Below are positions 52,232 through 64,000 of a DNA stretch of 64,000 nucleotides, in pieces; the stretch's first letter is position 1, and every line of letters begins with the position of its first letter. The stretch comes from Tubulanus polymorphus. Its lineage: Eukaryota; Nemertea; Palaeonemertea; Tubulaniformes; Tubulanidae. The notes under the pieces were generated by a model. That model made no database searches and was not told the origin of the DNA. It was given only the letters and a program-made list of their open reading frames with translations. The position numbers were made by a program, and so were the translations under genes. The stretch lies in the NCBI RefSeq assembly GCF_964204645.1, contig NC_134027.1, positions 1,910,485 through 1,974,484 on the forward strand. Direction: 5' to 3'.

Positions 52232-53209
52232 CGACTGAATCATGGACAATGATCGATTGAATTTATGGAACTGTTTTGAGATTTTTTTATGAGTACTGTG
52301 CAGCTTTTACTCGAGCAAGCATCAATGCGTACAAATGAGATATTTGAGATGTGAATACAACGTTTTCTTTATTGTTCTGTAACATTTATTTATAAACTAG
52401 CCTACATGTAGTTTCATATTTAAACAAAGTTTTATGCATTATTACTGGTGCCCGAATCAAATTCATATTGTTTACTTCACTATTCTGTTATTAATTCTAC
52501 AGGCATCAAATGTCAAACATTTTTCTCTTGATTCAGATTATTTTCAAATTGAAGTGTTTTTCTCTTTAAACAATTTTATTGTCGTAGATTATGAGTATTA
52601 GATATTTAATTCTTGTTTCTCAGGAATGATTATAAATGATAAATGCAGCTGCTGAAACCGACTTTTAATGAAATAAAAATCATTTGTAAGAATTCTGTGC
52701 GTTCTCACGTCGTTGACTATCTTCATGTATCTTCAATTTGCATAATCTTCTTTCTAGTATCAATATCGATAGGCTGGATTTGAACCCGAAACGCCCAGTT
52801 TATTCTCTGCTGAACGCCCCAAAAACTTAAAACTTTCAATAGATGGCGCATGTGATACATGGTTCATCGCTAAGTTCGCTATTGAGAGGACTCCAGAAAT
52901 ATGGATAGTTCAGGGAAATTCCAATAGATGGCGAAAATATCTGTTCATTTAATGTCGATAGGTTAGCCTAGAATTTGGGACATCATATAGCATCCAGCGA
53001 CTGGAAATCAGTGAGTTCCATGAACACAGCTGAACACGCTCAATAAAACAATCTATTCAATAATTCGATGTACTTTATTGTTATAAAAGATAACAAACCT
53101 ATTCTACATCATCACAATACTATGATTTAAACCTCAATCAGACTTAATGAGTATACATAATTAAAAATAGCGTATGAAGAGAAAAGCAAATATTACTTAA
53201 ATGTGTCAT

Positions 53210-53758
53210 ATTCGTTTATTTAATATATCCACTCATCAGCATGTAATACATCTACGAGGTCACGTGGGGGCAGTGACGAGTTTACTCGTATCTCCATCTG
53301 AACGATTCTTATTCTCCGGTTCAGCTGATAATTCTGTGCAGGTATTCAAAAAAAGAACGGAGACAAAGTTTTTATACACAGTCTCGTTTCGATAATTTTC
53401 ACATTCAAGTTAAAGATTATGCATTTGTAGATATGGAATCTGGAGAATATGCTTTCAATACACAGTCTGAGTAGACATGAAGGAAGTGTCGATGCTCTTA
53501 CTTTATACGGTGACTTATTACTAACCGGGTCCGAAGATACAGAAATTAAGGTATGTTTCGGTGATGAAGTGACCTCAGTGAATAAGTTAAATAACTTATT
53601 CGTTATATTCCTGTATCGTTGTTGCAGTACATTTTATTCTATAAGTAAAAACAACTTGTCTACATACATATATTCTATTGTGATGTATATCATAGAATTG
53701 TTTTTAATTTGTATTTTTTCAGTTGTTCAAGTATTTCAAGATTGAGACAATCAGATAA
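53210..53758 (+). pseudogene. TRAF7 terminal-exon copy 5 (exons 13'-15)
   Basis: Exon 13' 53210-53341, exon 14 53431-53550, exon 15 53723-53758. All are open in frame; exon 13' again lacks the true acceptor. The downstream part of this unit has a short replaced stretch near 54505-54530 (GTACTAGTAGTTTTCCTTC). Confidence 0.88.
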
Positions 53759-54752
53759 CGGCTGAATCATGGACAATGATCGATTGAATTTATGGAACTG
53801 TTTTGAGATTTTTTTTATGAGTACTGTGTAGCTTTTACTCAAGCAAGCATCAATGCGTACAAAATGAGATATTTGAGATGTGAATACAACGTTTTCTTTA
53901 TTGTTCTGTAACATTTATTTATAAACTAGCCTACATGTAGTTTCATATTTAAACAAAGTTTTACGTATTATTACTGGTGCCCGAATCAAATTCATATTGT
54001 TTACTTCGCTATTCTGTTATTAATTCTCCAGGCATCAAATGTCAAACGTTTTTCTCTCGATTCAGATTATTTTCACATTGAAGTGTTTTTCTCTTTAAAC
54101 AATTTTATTGTCATAGATTATGAGTATTAGATATTTAATTCTTGTTTCTCAGGAATGATTATAAATGATAAATGCAGCTGCTGAAACCGACTTTTAATGA
54201 AATAAAAATCATTTGTAAGAATTCTGTGCGTTCTCACGTCGTTGACTATCTTTATGTATCTTCAATTTGCATACTCTTCTTTCTAGTATCAATATCGATA
54301 GGCTGGATTTGAACCCGAAACACCCAGTTTATTCTCTGCTGAACGCCCCAAAAACTTAAAACTTTCAATAGATGGCGCATGTGATACATGGTTCATCGCT
54401 AAGTTCGCTATTGAGAGGACTCCAGAAATATGGATAGTTCAGGGAAATTCCAATAGATGGCGAAAATATCTGTTCATTTAGTGTCGATGGGTTGGCGTAG
54501 AATTTGGTACTAGTAGTTTTCCTTCATGTAGCATCCAGCGACTGGAAATCAGTGAGTTCCATGAACACAGCTGAACACGCACAATAAAACAATTTATTCA
54601 ATAATTCGATGTACTTTATTGTTATAAAAGATAACAAACCTATTCTACATCATCACAATACTATGATTAAAACCTCAATCACAGACTTAATGAGTATACA
54701 TAATTAAAAATAGCGCATGAAGAGAGAGCAAATATTACTTAAATGTGTCATA

Positions 54753-55504
54753 CAATATTTCTACTGACCTTAAGATTCTCATTATTATGAATAAAACGAA
54801 ACCAAGTAAACAGAAGAAAAAACATACAATAAATATCATAAATAACTTCAAATGATATGCGTTTATAGATTGAGCTGGAATGCTTCTAAAGCGAAAAGTA
54901 ATTGATTAATAAAGAATCGATTATCTAATAAATAAATGACAAAATTGCCAACAGTAGTATAAATACTACCCAATTGTGGTTCATTTCAACGATAATATGT
55001 GATTTAGAACGTAAAATGCACTGTTTTTCCTGATATATTTACTTAAAAAGCTATATATAGATTCACGAATAAACTTAAAAAGAAAACAGTTTAAATGATT
55101 GAACACATTGGAACAAATTTATGATAACATTCTGGTATTTTCAAGTTGATGGTCATGCAGATCTGTTTTTCAAACTATATCGACTTTTTTCATAGAGTAC
55201 TGAACGGTCCCACAATTGATGATCTTTTACATCTACTGTTTCTCTAAAGATGGGATTTAGATGAAGTTAGAAATGCAGTTAGAATAATCAACACGTAAAG
55301 ACATAATCAATTGTGAGACTGTTCATTATCTTCTCCACTGAGAAATACATGAGTTTACCCATTAGTTTTCAGTTCCACAGTTGTGAGTTAAAGTTGACTC
55401 TTCAGTTGATCATTAGTTCATTTTTTCAATGAACTAATTCTTGAGTCAAACTTTAACTCATAACTCATAACTCTGCAACTGGGTCCTGAACTGTAGGTTT
55501 TATT
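54753..55504. other. Intergenic DNA between TRAF7 array and MFSD3, with a foldback element
   Basis: TRAF7 (+) and MFSD3 (-) converge here. It is AT-rich with no gene recognised. It contains the foldback element at 55369-55489. Confidence 0.6.
55369..55489. mobile_element. Foldback MITE (~120 bp)
   Basis: The left arm CAGTTGTGAGTTAAAGTTGA and GTTGATCATTAGTTCATT pair with the right arm AATGAACTAATTC and CAAACTTTAACTCATAACTC around a short T-rich loop. The outer ends are CAGTTCCACAG and CTGCAACTGGGTCCTG. A partial relative, GTTCCACAGTTATGGGTTAG, is at about 63261. Confidence 0.7.
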
Positions 55505-57610
55505 CTAATTATCTTTAGATTTATTATCATTAGTGTTTGATACAAAACATGGGTCACATTTCTGTAAGTAAACAAGCGATAGTCCCGACAGAAATATAAA
55601 CGTACAAAACATCAATTTATATCCAAACACATCGGTCAACAGACCCAAAAAAGATGAAAATGTCAATTTGCCAAAAACCTCTAGCGTTGCTAAGGTCGTA
55701 TAGTGGGTAGCTTGAATTTCAGCACAGGCTTTTTGGGAACATTGCATCATGAAAGTAAATGTGGCAGTAGTAACCATACCACTAATCATCAGCAGCACAT
55801 TCATTAAACACGCGGAAATACCTGAATAACGAAAATAACAATCCTAGTTATAAATAACTGTATTGATATATAATCCCACAATAGGAATACTACCGTAAAT
55901 CAAATAAAGTAAAATCTTGGCATTCTTGAAGATGATTAATGGTCGAAACGTCAAAATAAATATAAGCTCAAAGAAACATCTCAGACCTTTTGCTTTCTCA
56001 TTGTGGGATTGTGCATTATTGTGAAAACATAAACTCTGAGTGTTACACCAATGGTTTTAGCCAGCTAACTGTATTCTCTGAATATAATCAAGCTAACACT
56101 CACAGAATAAACTTGAAGATGTGAAATAAACATCCGGCCAAACAACAACCAACATAAGCATGGCTCCGAGAGGAATACTACGCCCCAGAAAGAGTTGACG
56201 CAATAAAAACAATGGCGGAAAACTATAAGAAAATTAAAAAGAATGTTCACTATTAAAACATTTCAGTACTAATCATAAGTATCAGATAACAGTTGAAGTC
56301 ATACCTGTATTTTGAGATAAGGAATCCCCCAAGCGCTGATCCACAAATAGATGTAGCCTGACCGACAACTCCGGTCCAGAAACCGATATCAGCCGTTGTA
56401 TATTGATGATCGACAAGGAACAGTGGTAACATATTCAGCGCCCCCTGTTCACCTAAAATATCAAATAGCACGAGTAAATCAGGCTTTACAGTAACTAGTC
56501 AGCTTGAACAAAACAAAATCATTTATCACTGAATTTTCCTACAATATGAAGTCAGAACTATTCTAATATCTTATCCCACATTTTGATCACCTTCATTCAG
56601 GAATACTTTTAGGATACAGTTGAAAGGTTAAATATAATATCAATTCATGGAAAATTATGCGCTGTGTTTTCTGTTTTAGTGTGTGATTTTTATATAGGCG
56701 CTAGTTGTTACAACATGTACTCGCACTAATTCATCTAAGGTTACAAACCTAGCTTATAAATAATCACATATCCCATCATCCATTTTGTCCCGGGGCTCTT
56801 GATCACGTCGAAAATGAAGCTGAAATGGCTTCTAACATTGTCGCTGCTGCTTTCCATATCTTTCTCCGGGCTTTTACGAGTTTGTAGCAAACACTGAAAA
56901 TCTTCCTGATCTTCGAGATCATCGGTTACCGGGTTACCGACATCTTCATCGCTGATCGATGATCGTTCATCATCTTCATCGATAGTCGGTAAGCGTTTTT
57001 TGAGACGACGGCTTCGATCATTCAGTTGCGCCGCCTGGTGGCCATCACTCTCGATACGCTTTAGATTCGATGAAAAGTTCACGAACAACACTGCTTCGGC
57101 GTAAATAATAGTCAATATCCCGAATAAAACCTTCCAGCCTAAAACATCCATCAACCAAACCAATAAACCACCGCCAACAATTGACCCGATCTTATACCCG
57201 ACAACTTGAGCCGTATTTCCGTGTCCTAACTCTTCAGCGGTGAGAATCTGAATCGCGATTCCGTCGACCGCGATATCCTGCGTCGCCGCGAACAGATTCA
57301 TGACGAACAACAATAAACTGAGAACGGGGATAAAATCACGCGGTATGAACGCGCATATAGCGCACGTTACCATCAAACCGAACATACTCCAAAACAACCA
57401 TAGTCGCTTCGTTCCGTATCGGTCGACGAGCGGTGCCCATAACGCTTTACACAACCACGGAACTAATAACAGTTTAAAGAAACTCAGGTTTGTCAGCGAA
57501 ACGCCCTGAGCGCGCAGGTACAACGGTAAAAACCGCGCCTGAAATCCGTACGGTAATCCCTGAACGAAGTAGAGAAATGTCAACAACATTATATTCGTTG
57601 AGAGGATCAT
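55505..57610 (-). CDS. MFSD3: Major facilitator superfamily protein, MFSD3-like
   Basis: Four exons in transcript order: 57610-56749, 56452-56305, 56222-56104, 55821-55505. They total 1446 nt, or 481 residues. The N-terminus has FVQGLPYGFQARFLPLYLRA, then APLVDRYGTKRLWLFWS (the MFS loop 2-3 motif), ATQDIAVDGIA, and ELGHGNTAQVVGYK, all typical of the MFSD3/AmpG/SLC33 branch. A long hydrophilic, acidic loop (RLPTIDEDDERSSISDEDVG and on) divides the two six-helix halves. The second half has LVDHQYTTADIGFWTG, GSALGGFLISKY and a final DVFGYKLMF helix. It is longer than vertebrate MFSD3 (about 412), mainly through the central loop. Substrate unknown; acetyl-CoA carrier SLC33A1 and bacterial AmpG are relatives. 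Head to head with MDP1. Confidence 0.87.
55870..56010 (+). other. Diverged hammerhead-like repeat in MFSD3 intron 3
   Basis: CTTGAAGATGATTAATGGTC is followed by GAAACGTC (to 55952), a degenerate form of the CTGATGA/stem/GAAACGTC motif of 8060-8101. The segment is bounded by AATCCCACAAT (55870-55881) and ATTGTGGGATT (55999-56010); AATCCCACAATA also occurs in the 8-kb insertion. Likely the same repeat superfamily; the stem II pairing is poor. Confidence 0.4.
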
Positions 57611-58291
57611 TTCTGCAGTTTATGTCGGCGCCTTTAAATCTAAAAAACAATGGAAATTATAGTATTTCAATAAAACAGGTGTTGAGCAAGTTTTACTACG
57701 TCTCTAATTGTTGAGTGATGAGAGTGGCCTCTGTATATTGCGTGTACTAAAGAGCTTGCGTGAAGTCATGATAGCGATATTCTACTGGCATTAAAGGTTC
57801 TCTGTGAACACAGGGCTCTAGGCTTGCATTAGTCTCAGAGCTGTGGGAAAGTGACCTAAACTACAGTTACACCCAGGTGTGTTTATTTCTAATAAAAAGA
57901 TTTAGTTATTTTGAAATTGATTTGAAGGTTGGCCTACTTTTAACTCTATTGAAGCGTTCTATTACAAACATCACTCACAGAGCTAGGTCCTATGTCTCAA
58001 TTCTCATCGGGAGGAGAGATGAGTGAAAACAGGAGTATGCGATGACAGGTATTCCGGCAGCAACCATCGAATTTAGAAACATTTTACATTTGGATTTCAA
58101 TTTTTTTGATGGGCGCGGCCATTTTGATTATGTCAATAAACCGGATTCGGACTCGCGTTAGTACGGACACTGTGTGGACACTGTTCCGCATCCACACATG
58201 TCACATGATCTAAAAATGGCAGCCACCGTAGATTTTGACAGCTGAAGAATCTAGATCCTCTTTTAAAACTAATTCACGATTTATTGTCGTA
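57611..58291. promoter_or_regulatory. Shared MFSD3/MDP1 intergenic region
   Basis: MFSD3 (-) and MDP1 (+) start codons are about 680 bp apart and divergent, so the promoters must lie here. No TATA box is evident, and the right part near 58100-58250 is less AT-rich. No other feature recognised. Confidence 0.45.
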
Positions 58292-59761
<1,470 letters not shown>

Positions 59762-60454
59762 GTCTCTATTTAATTATATAATTTTAGTTGATACATTTTA
59801 TCAAGGAGAGTATTTTAGTTGATGTTTGTACCTGCGTTTAAGTTCTCATATACCTATCATGTAATACTTAATGCTATTGTTCTATTAAATTTTCAAAGTT
59901 TATAACACGTAATGAGTTCGTTATCTGTATTCAATAAAAAGGAAGAATTGACTTTCTCATCTCCACCACTCTATTAGAATGAATCATTCGTGCTGAGAAA
60001 TATCACCTCTTGAAATCTACGTCTTCCAACAAATTACCGGATCAAATCCACAAAATACCAATAATGCGTGTATAGCCTATTTATTATTAATCTGTATATA
60101 TGGAGTTTACAATAAACGGTGTATAAGGATTTTGGTCCATACTAATTCATGTAAATAACATCGGGATAAACAAATATATGAACAAGACATTTCATATAAA
60201 ATGCTAGCCTTAACATTCAAAACTATAAGCATCACAGAAAAGAACATAATGGCATAGGTTAATGAGTCGTCAATAATACTTCATTAAAAGCCTCAACGTT
60301 AGCACATCATAAAGATAAACTATTAACAGGGAAATCACAGCTAATGAGCTGTGAATGAATTTGATTTTAAACCGGCGTTTGCTGTTATAGAATAGTTTTC
60401 AATGAACTGTATATTTATCGATCGCAAATCATCGAATCCTTGTAGTGTAATGAA
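59762..60454. other. MDP1 3' UTR and intergenic DNA to G6PD
   Basis: AATAAA at 59933-59938 serves MDP1. The minus-strand G6PD transcript ends here too, with a possible AATAAA near 60085 on the minus strand. No further gene or repeat recognised. Confidence 0.5.
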
Positions 60455-63159
60455 CTATTTCTGGTGCCACTTGTATGTGCCTGTGTACGCGAAATTATGC
60501 TTCGTGCATAAATCATCTGCCTCACGAGGTCCGCGCCTGTAAAATACAGCAGAATTATTTTACATTTTCATTAACAATGAAATCTATGGAAGAAACAAAG
60601 AAGGCAGAGCGGAGATGATTTAATGCACTACAAAAAGTTTTCAAGCTACAAATTACCTTCCGAATTCGTAATGATGAGGTTTGATTTTTTCCGCTTCAAT
60701 CTGGTGCAGGACGGGTGTGAAAATACGCCACGCTTCGGCCAATTCATCAGATCTTACAAAATGAACTTGACTCCCATAAAATACATCGAGTATCAGTCTT
60801 TCGTACGCGTCGGGCATTTTAACATTCTTCAAACGAATAATAATATGTTACGCATTAATTCATACTTTGCGCCAGGTGTTTTTACATACATTTTAACGAC
60901 TCTTTTATTAATGGAACGAACAATAAAAGAATGTTGTAATATAAAATCTCACACAATGAATGAAAAAAGAAACAACTTCGATTTCGACTCTTTTCATGTA
61001 GGATTTGATCATCACAACATAGACCGAGTCGGCATCATTTATGAGAATGTCGTTCTGCGTTTACCTGATATCTGCTGCCATAAGTTAAATCTAATTCAGT
61101 CTCTTCAGCGCTGAATCCCATTCCCGGTTTCTTTGTCATCATTTTCATATAAACGGCTTCACCGGGCTGCACTCGAATCACTAATTCATTCCTCTTCAGT
61201 TCACCGTCCGAAAATATATCGCCAGAAACGTCCTTGAACTGAATTCGAACTTCGGCTTTTCGTTCATTCAGAGCTAAATAGAAACGTAAATTGTTTAATA
61301 ACCTGATCCTTGACTAAAAATTCCCGGATTAAATTATAAGATATCCTCAGCAAGGGCTGTTTCTTCTCAATAAGTTCTATGTGCCACTTGTCAACAGATA
61401 GAACGAGACATCAAAATTTCACATTCTTTGATTTTCAAGAAAACAGTGGAATTCCCTTATTTTTTCTACACTAAGAAATAAGTCAAAAATTCCCTGATTA
61501 TCCCTGATCTTTGAGAACCCTAAACACCATCGAATTACTTCAAATTATATTTGAATAATAACTGATCCATTAATTCTGCGTAATTACCTTTGCCACATCT
61601 GAGAATGAATGGAACACCGTCCCATCTTTCATTCTTCACATGAACAACTCCACACGCGTAAGTAGGAGTGATCGAGTCTAAACAATCAAAAAATTAATAT
61701 CATGTTAATACTACAGCAAAATATGATACAAAGAACAAGTACTATGAATGATAATGTAATATACCATTAGGTACAGTTGGATCATCTAAATATGATTCTT
61801 TTTCCTCTCCAACACCATCAGGTTTACCCACGTATTGTCCTATAACCAAGTCTTCGAGTTTCATTGGAGAAATACTCTTTAGAACCTTCACCTGAAGAGC
61901 AGGAAATACAGAATTGATCATATACCATTCAAACATACTACAAACCATTAAACAAACAAACTGTTACCTTTTCTGTTCTAATATCCTCTGCATTCAGGCT
62001 TGGAGGTTTTTCCATTGCGACCAGTGATAAAATTTGAAGAAGATGATTTTGCATGACGTCCCTGAGAAAATAAAACAGCACCATCTAGTATCAGATACAC
62101 ACCATCTAGTATCAGATACACACCATCCAGTATCAGATGCACACCATCTAGTATCAGATACCCATGACTCATCAATGAAAGTCAATACAAACCTGATAAT
62201 TCCAAACTCATCGAAATATCCCCCTCGTCCTTGTGTTCCAATCGGTTCCTTGAATGAGATCAGCACATTGGCGATATTGTCTCGATTCCACATCGGAGCA
62301 AATATACGATTACCAAACCTGAATAAATTACAGAACATATTACAAAATTTGCCGAAGAAAATATAGCAATATCAAAAACAGTGAGACAATCCATCTCTGA
62401 TATTATTCATTGTCAAGTGACTGCCTATCCTCATATAAGAGAAAACCGAACAAAAATTGTTTAAGTTTTTTCATCGAAACAACTTAATTGCTAATAGCCA
62501 TTTTCAAATCTGTTTTTGAAAATGGCTTAAAGCGATTGTGTTGAATTGAAACATTAAATTAACTTTCATAGTCTTTTTTCATTTTTCCCCCCTCTTACCT
62601 GACTACTATCAGATTTTGCACCATTTCTTTTCCTAGGTAATGATCAATGCGATATAGCTGCTCCTCTTTAAATAACGACGCCAAATGTTTCGATAGTTTA
62701 GCGGAACTCGCGGAATCTTTTCCAAATGGTTTCTCGACAATAATACGGTTCCAATGCGAGCTGAAAATGATTAACAAATTACATGAGTTATCATTTTCTA
62801 TCATTCAACGTAAATTATGTGATAAAGTCAGACTAGGATAAGTCGTCACATTTACTCAAGTTTCTAATATTGAGTAATTCCAGTAATCATCAACATAATG
62901 ATCGTCCCAACGACTTGCGCAAGAAGTTTCACTGTATTCAGTTAACTTACTCTGGTGACATGAGTTGCTCTTTAATATGGGTGGATACAGGTTCAAATAC
63001 ACTCGGAGGTAGTGCCAAGTAAAATAATAAATGAGCTGGTCCTTTTGAGTGAAGATTCGACTTTAAACGAGTAAAATCCTCAGATTGGTCATAACTGCCT
63101 TGAACGTAGTCATTTTTAGTGAAGAATTCATTCAGTAATTGTTCCTCTCCAGCAGCCAC
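60455..63159 (-). CDS. G6PD: Glucose-6-phosphate dehydrogenase, 3' nine exons (5' end outside the window)
   Basis: Exons in transcript order: 63159-62951, 62760-62599, 62318-62193, 62061-61968, 61891-61765, 61677-61588, 61273-61065, 60826-60657, 60536-60455. They total 1269 nt, or 422 residues plus stop. Visible signatures are [12 protein letters not shown], the catalytic [84 protein letters not shown] and the C-terminal GTYKW. The enzyme makes 6-phosphogluconolactone and NADPH, opening the oxidative pentose phosphate pathway. The N-terminal coenzyme-binding GxxGDLA segment is not in the window, so the gene continues past 63160, probably past 64000. No frame break in the exons seen. Confidence 0.93.
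62077..62163. repeat. 21-bp minisatellite in a G6PD intron, four copies
   Basis: Units of ACACCATCTAGTATCAGAT with few variants lie between exons 62193-62318 and 61968-62061. The short open frames across it are artefacts. Confidence 0.85.
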
Positions 63160-63372
63160 CTGTTAAGATAGAACATTTTTCTACTTTCAAAATCATGCTG
63201 CATCATTTCAAGTAAAGCAAATTTCACTCTAAACTCCGACAATTGCAAAAAATAGGTCTTTGTTCCACAGTTATGGGTTAGATTTGACTCAAGGATTTAA
63301 ACATTTCAACTCCGAGAGTTGTTGACTCTCACAGCTCTCAAAGACTGGCTCCAGTCTGCACAGTCATGTCAC
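63160..63372. other. G6PD intron or upstream DNA with a MITE fragment
   Basis: 63259-63350 has GTTCCACAGTTATGGGTTAG and GACTGGCTCCAGTCTGCACAG, resembling ends of the MITE families listed above. No exon recognised. Confidence 0.5.
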
Positions 63373-64000
63373 AGACCAGTCTAACCTCATTTTTGTTCTA
63401 TAACCGATCTAACAACTTAAGACCAGTCTAAGCTCATTTTGGTTCTATAACAGATCTAACAACTTAAGACCAGTCTAAGCTCATTTTGGTTCTATAACCG
63501 ATCTAACAACTTAAGACCAGTCTAAGCTCATTTTGGTTCTATAACCGATCTAACAACTTAAGACCAGTCTAAGCTCATTTTGGTTCTATAACAGATCTAA
63601 CAACTTTAGACCAGTCTAAGCTCATTTTGGTTCTATAACAGATCTAACAACTTAAGACGAGTTTAAGCCCATTTTGGTTCTATAACCAATCTAACAACTT
63701 AAGACCAGTCTAAGCTCATTTTGGTTCTATAACCAATCTAACAACTTAAGACCAGTCTAAGCTCATTTTGGTTCTATAACCAATCTAACAACTTAAGACC
63801 AGTCTAAGCTCATTTTGGTTCTATAACAGATCTAACAACTTAAGACCAGTCTAAGCTCATTTTGGTTATATAACAGATCTAACAACTTAAGACCAGTCTA
63901 AGCTCATTTTGGTTATATAACAGATCTAACAACTTAAGACCAGTCTAAGCTCATTTTGGTTATATAACAGATCTAACAACTTAAGACCAGTCTAAGCTCA
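63373..64000. repeat. 47-bp satellite, about 13 copies, running off the window
   Basis: Units run GACCAGTCTAAGCTCATTTT, then GGTTCTATAACAGATCTAAC, then AACTTAA. Successive GACCAGTCTA starts are 47 bp apart (for example 63421 and 63468). Variants at one position (ATAACAGATC, ATAACCGATC, ATAACCAATC) occur in runs, suggesting local unequal exchange. The unit matches the core of the MITEs at 41320-41459 and 36675-36808. Confidence 0.93.

Larger units (their letters stand above)
47121..54752 (+). repeat. Five-unit tandem array of the TRAF7 3' end (~1.52 kb each)
   Basis: The sequence ATTCGTTTATTCAATATATC begins units at 47121, 48648, 50173, 51691 and 53210 (spacing 1527, 1525, 1518 and 1519). The first is part of the real gene. 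Each unit holds exon 13 without its first 17 nt and acceptor, exon 14, intron 14, exon 15, the 3' UTR with an AATAAA (48112-48117 in the first), and about 0.5 kb beyond. Similarity ends at about 54752 (GTGTCATA). The units are nearly identical in introns as well as exons, so the array is recent or homogenised. Confidence 0.95.

Noticed and set aside
47121-54752. Dismissing the TRAF7 array purely as an assembly duplication error
   Set aside because: The units differ by several private substitutions and indels (for example shared exon 13' deletions in units 3 and 4, and a replaced stretch in unit 5), which argues against simple assembly repetition, though long reads should confirm the copy number.
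62034-62366. Open frames across the 21-bp repeat in the G6PD intron as an extra exon
   Set aside because: The repeats create the frames, and the flanking G6PD exons join in phase (IIR to DVMQNH) without them.

Overview
This is a eukaryotic, animal nuclear window. It has multi-exon genes with GT/AG introns, intronless seven-transmembrane receptor genes, a DIRS-type tyrosine-recombinase retrotransposon, and many miniature inverted-repeat elements and satellites. The receptor pair and the repeat content suggest an invertebrate, possibly a lophotrochozoan such as a mollusc or a relative, but no marker in the window fixes the phylum.

Layout. Positions 1-19330 are a macrosatellite of four head-to-tail units of about 4.8-5.2 kb (the last one shorter). 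There is no convincing gene in it. Each unit carries a cluster of five same-strand copies of a motif resembling the CTCF core. Next come short tandem repeats and an 18-bp minisatellite (19737-20963), then AT-rich DNA with a 72-bp repeat. Positions 22840-29008 are a structurally complete DIRS-like element with inverted termini, an internal complementary region, a Gag-like ORF, a reverse transcriptase/RNase H ORF and a tyrosine recombinase whose HxxR arginine appears lost. A 157-bp tandem repeat and a Harbinger-type MITE follow.

Genes. Two divergent, intronless class A GPCR genes lie at 30965-32077 (-) and 33865-34836 (+). Then comes a compact run of conserved genes: TCAIM-like (-) head to head with NAPG/gamma-SNAP (+), TRAF7-like (+), MFSD3-like (-) head to head with MDP1-like (+), and the 3' part of glucose-6-phosphate dehydrogenase (-), which runs out of the window. 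I built exon models by hand from splice sites and reading phase. For TCAIM, NAPG, TRAF7, MFSD3 and MDP1 the exons sum to an exact multiple of three.

The most unusual feature is that the last three TRAF7 exons and the 3' UTR are repeated as a tandem array of five units of about 1.52 kb (47121-54752). In each unit the penultimate exon is a phase 0-0, 120-nt exon encoding one WD40 blade, with its splice sites kept. The NAPG and TCAIM introns contain several MITEs and foldback elements, one nested in another. The satellite that ends the window (63373-64000, 47-bp unit) looks like an amplified internal segment of one of these dispersed elements.

The conserved genes have unrelated jobs (vesicle fusion, ubiquitin signalling, transport, phosphatase, pentose phosphate pathway), so this is ordinary animal gene order and not a functional cluster.
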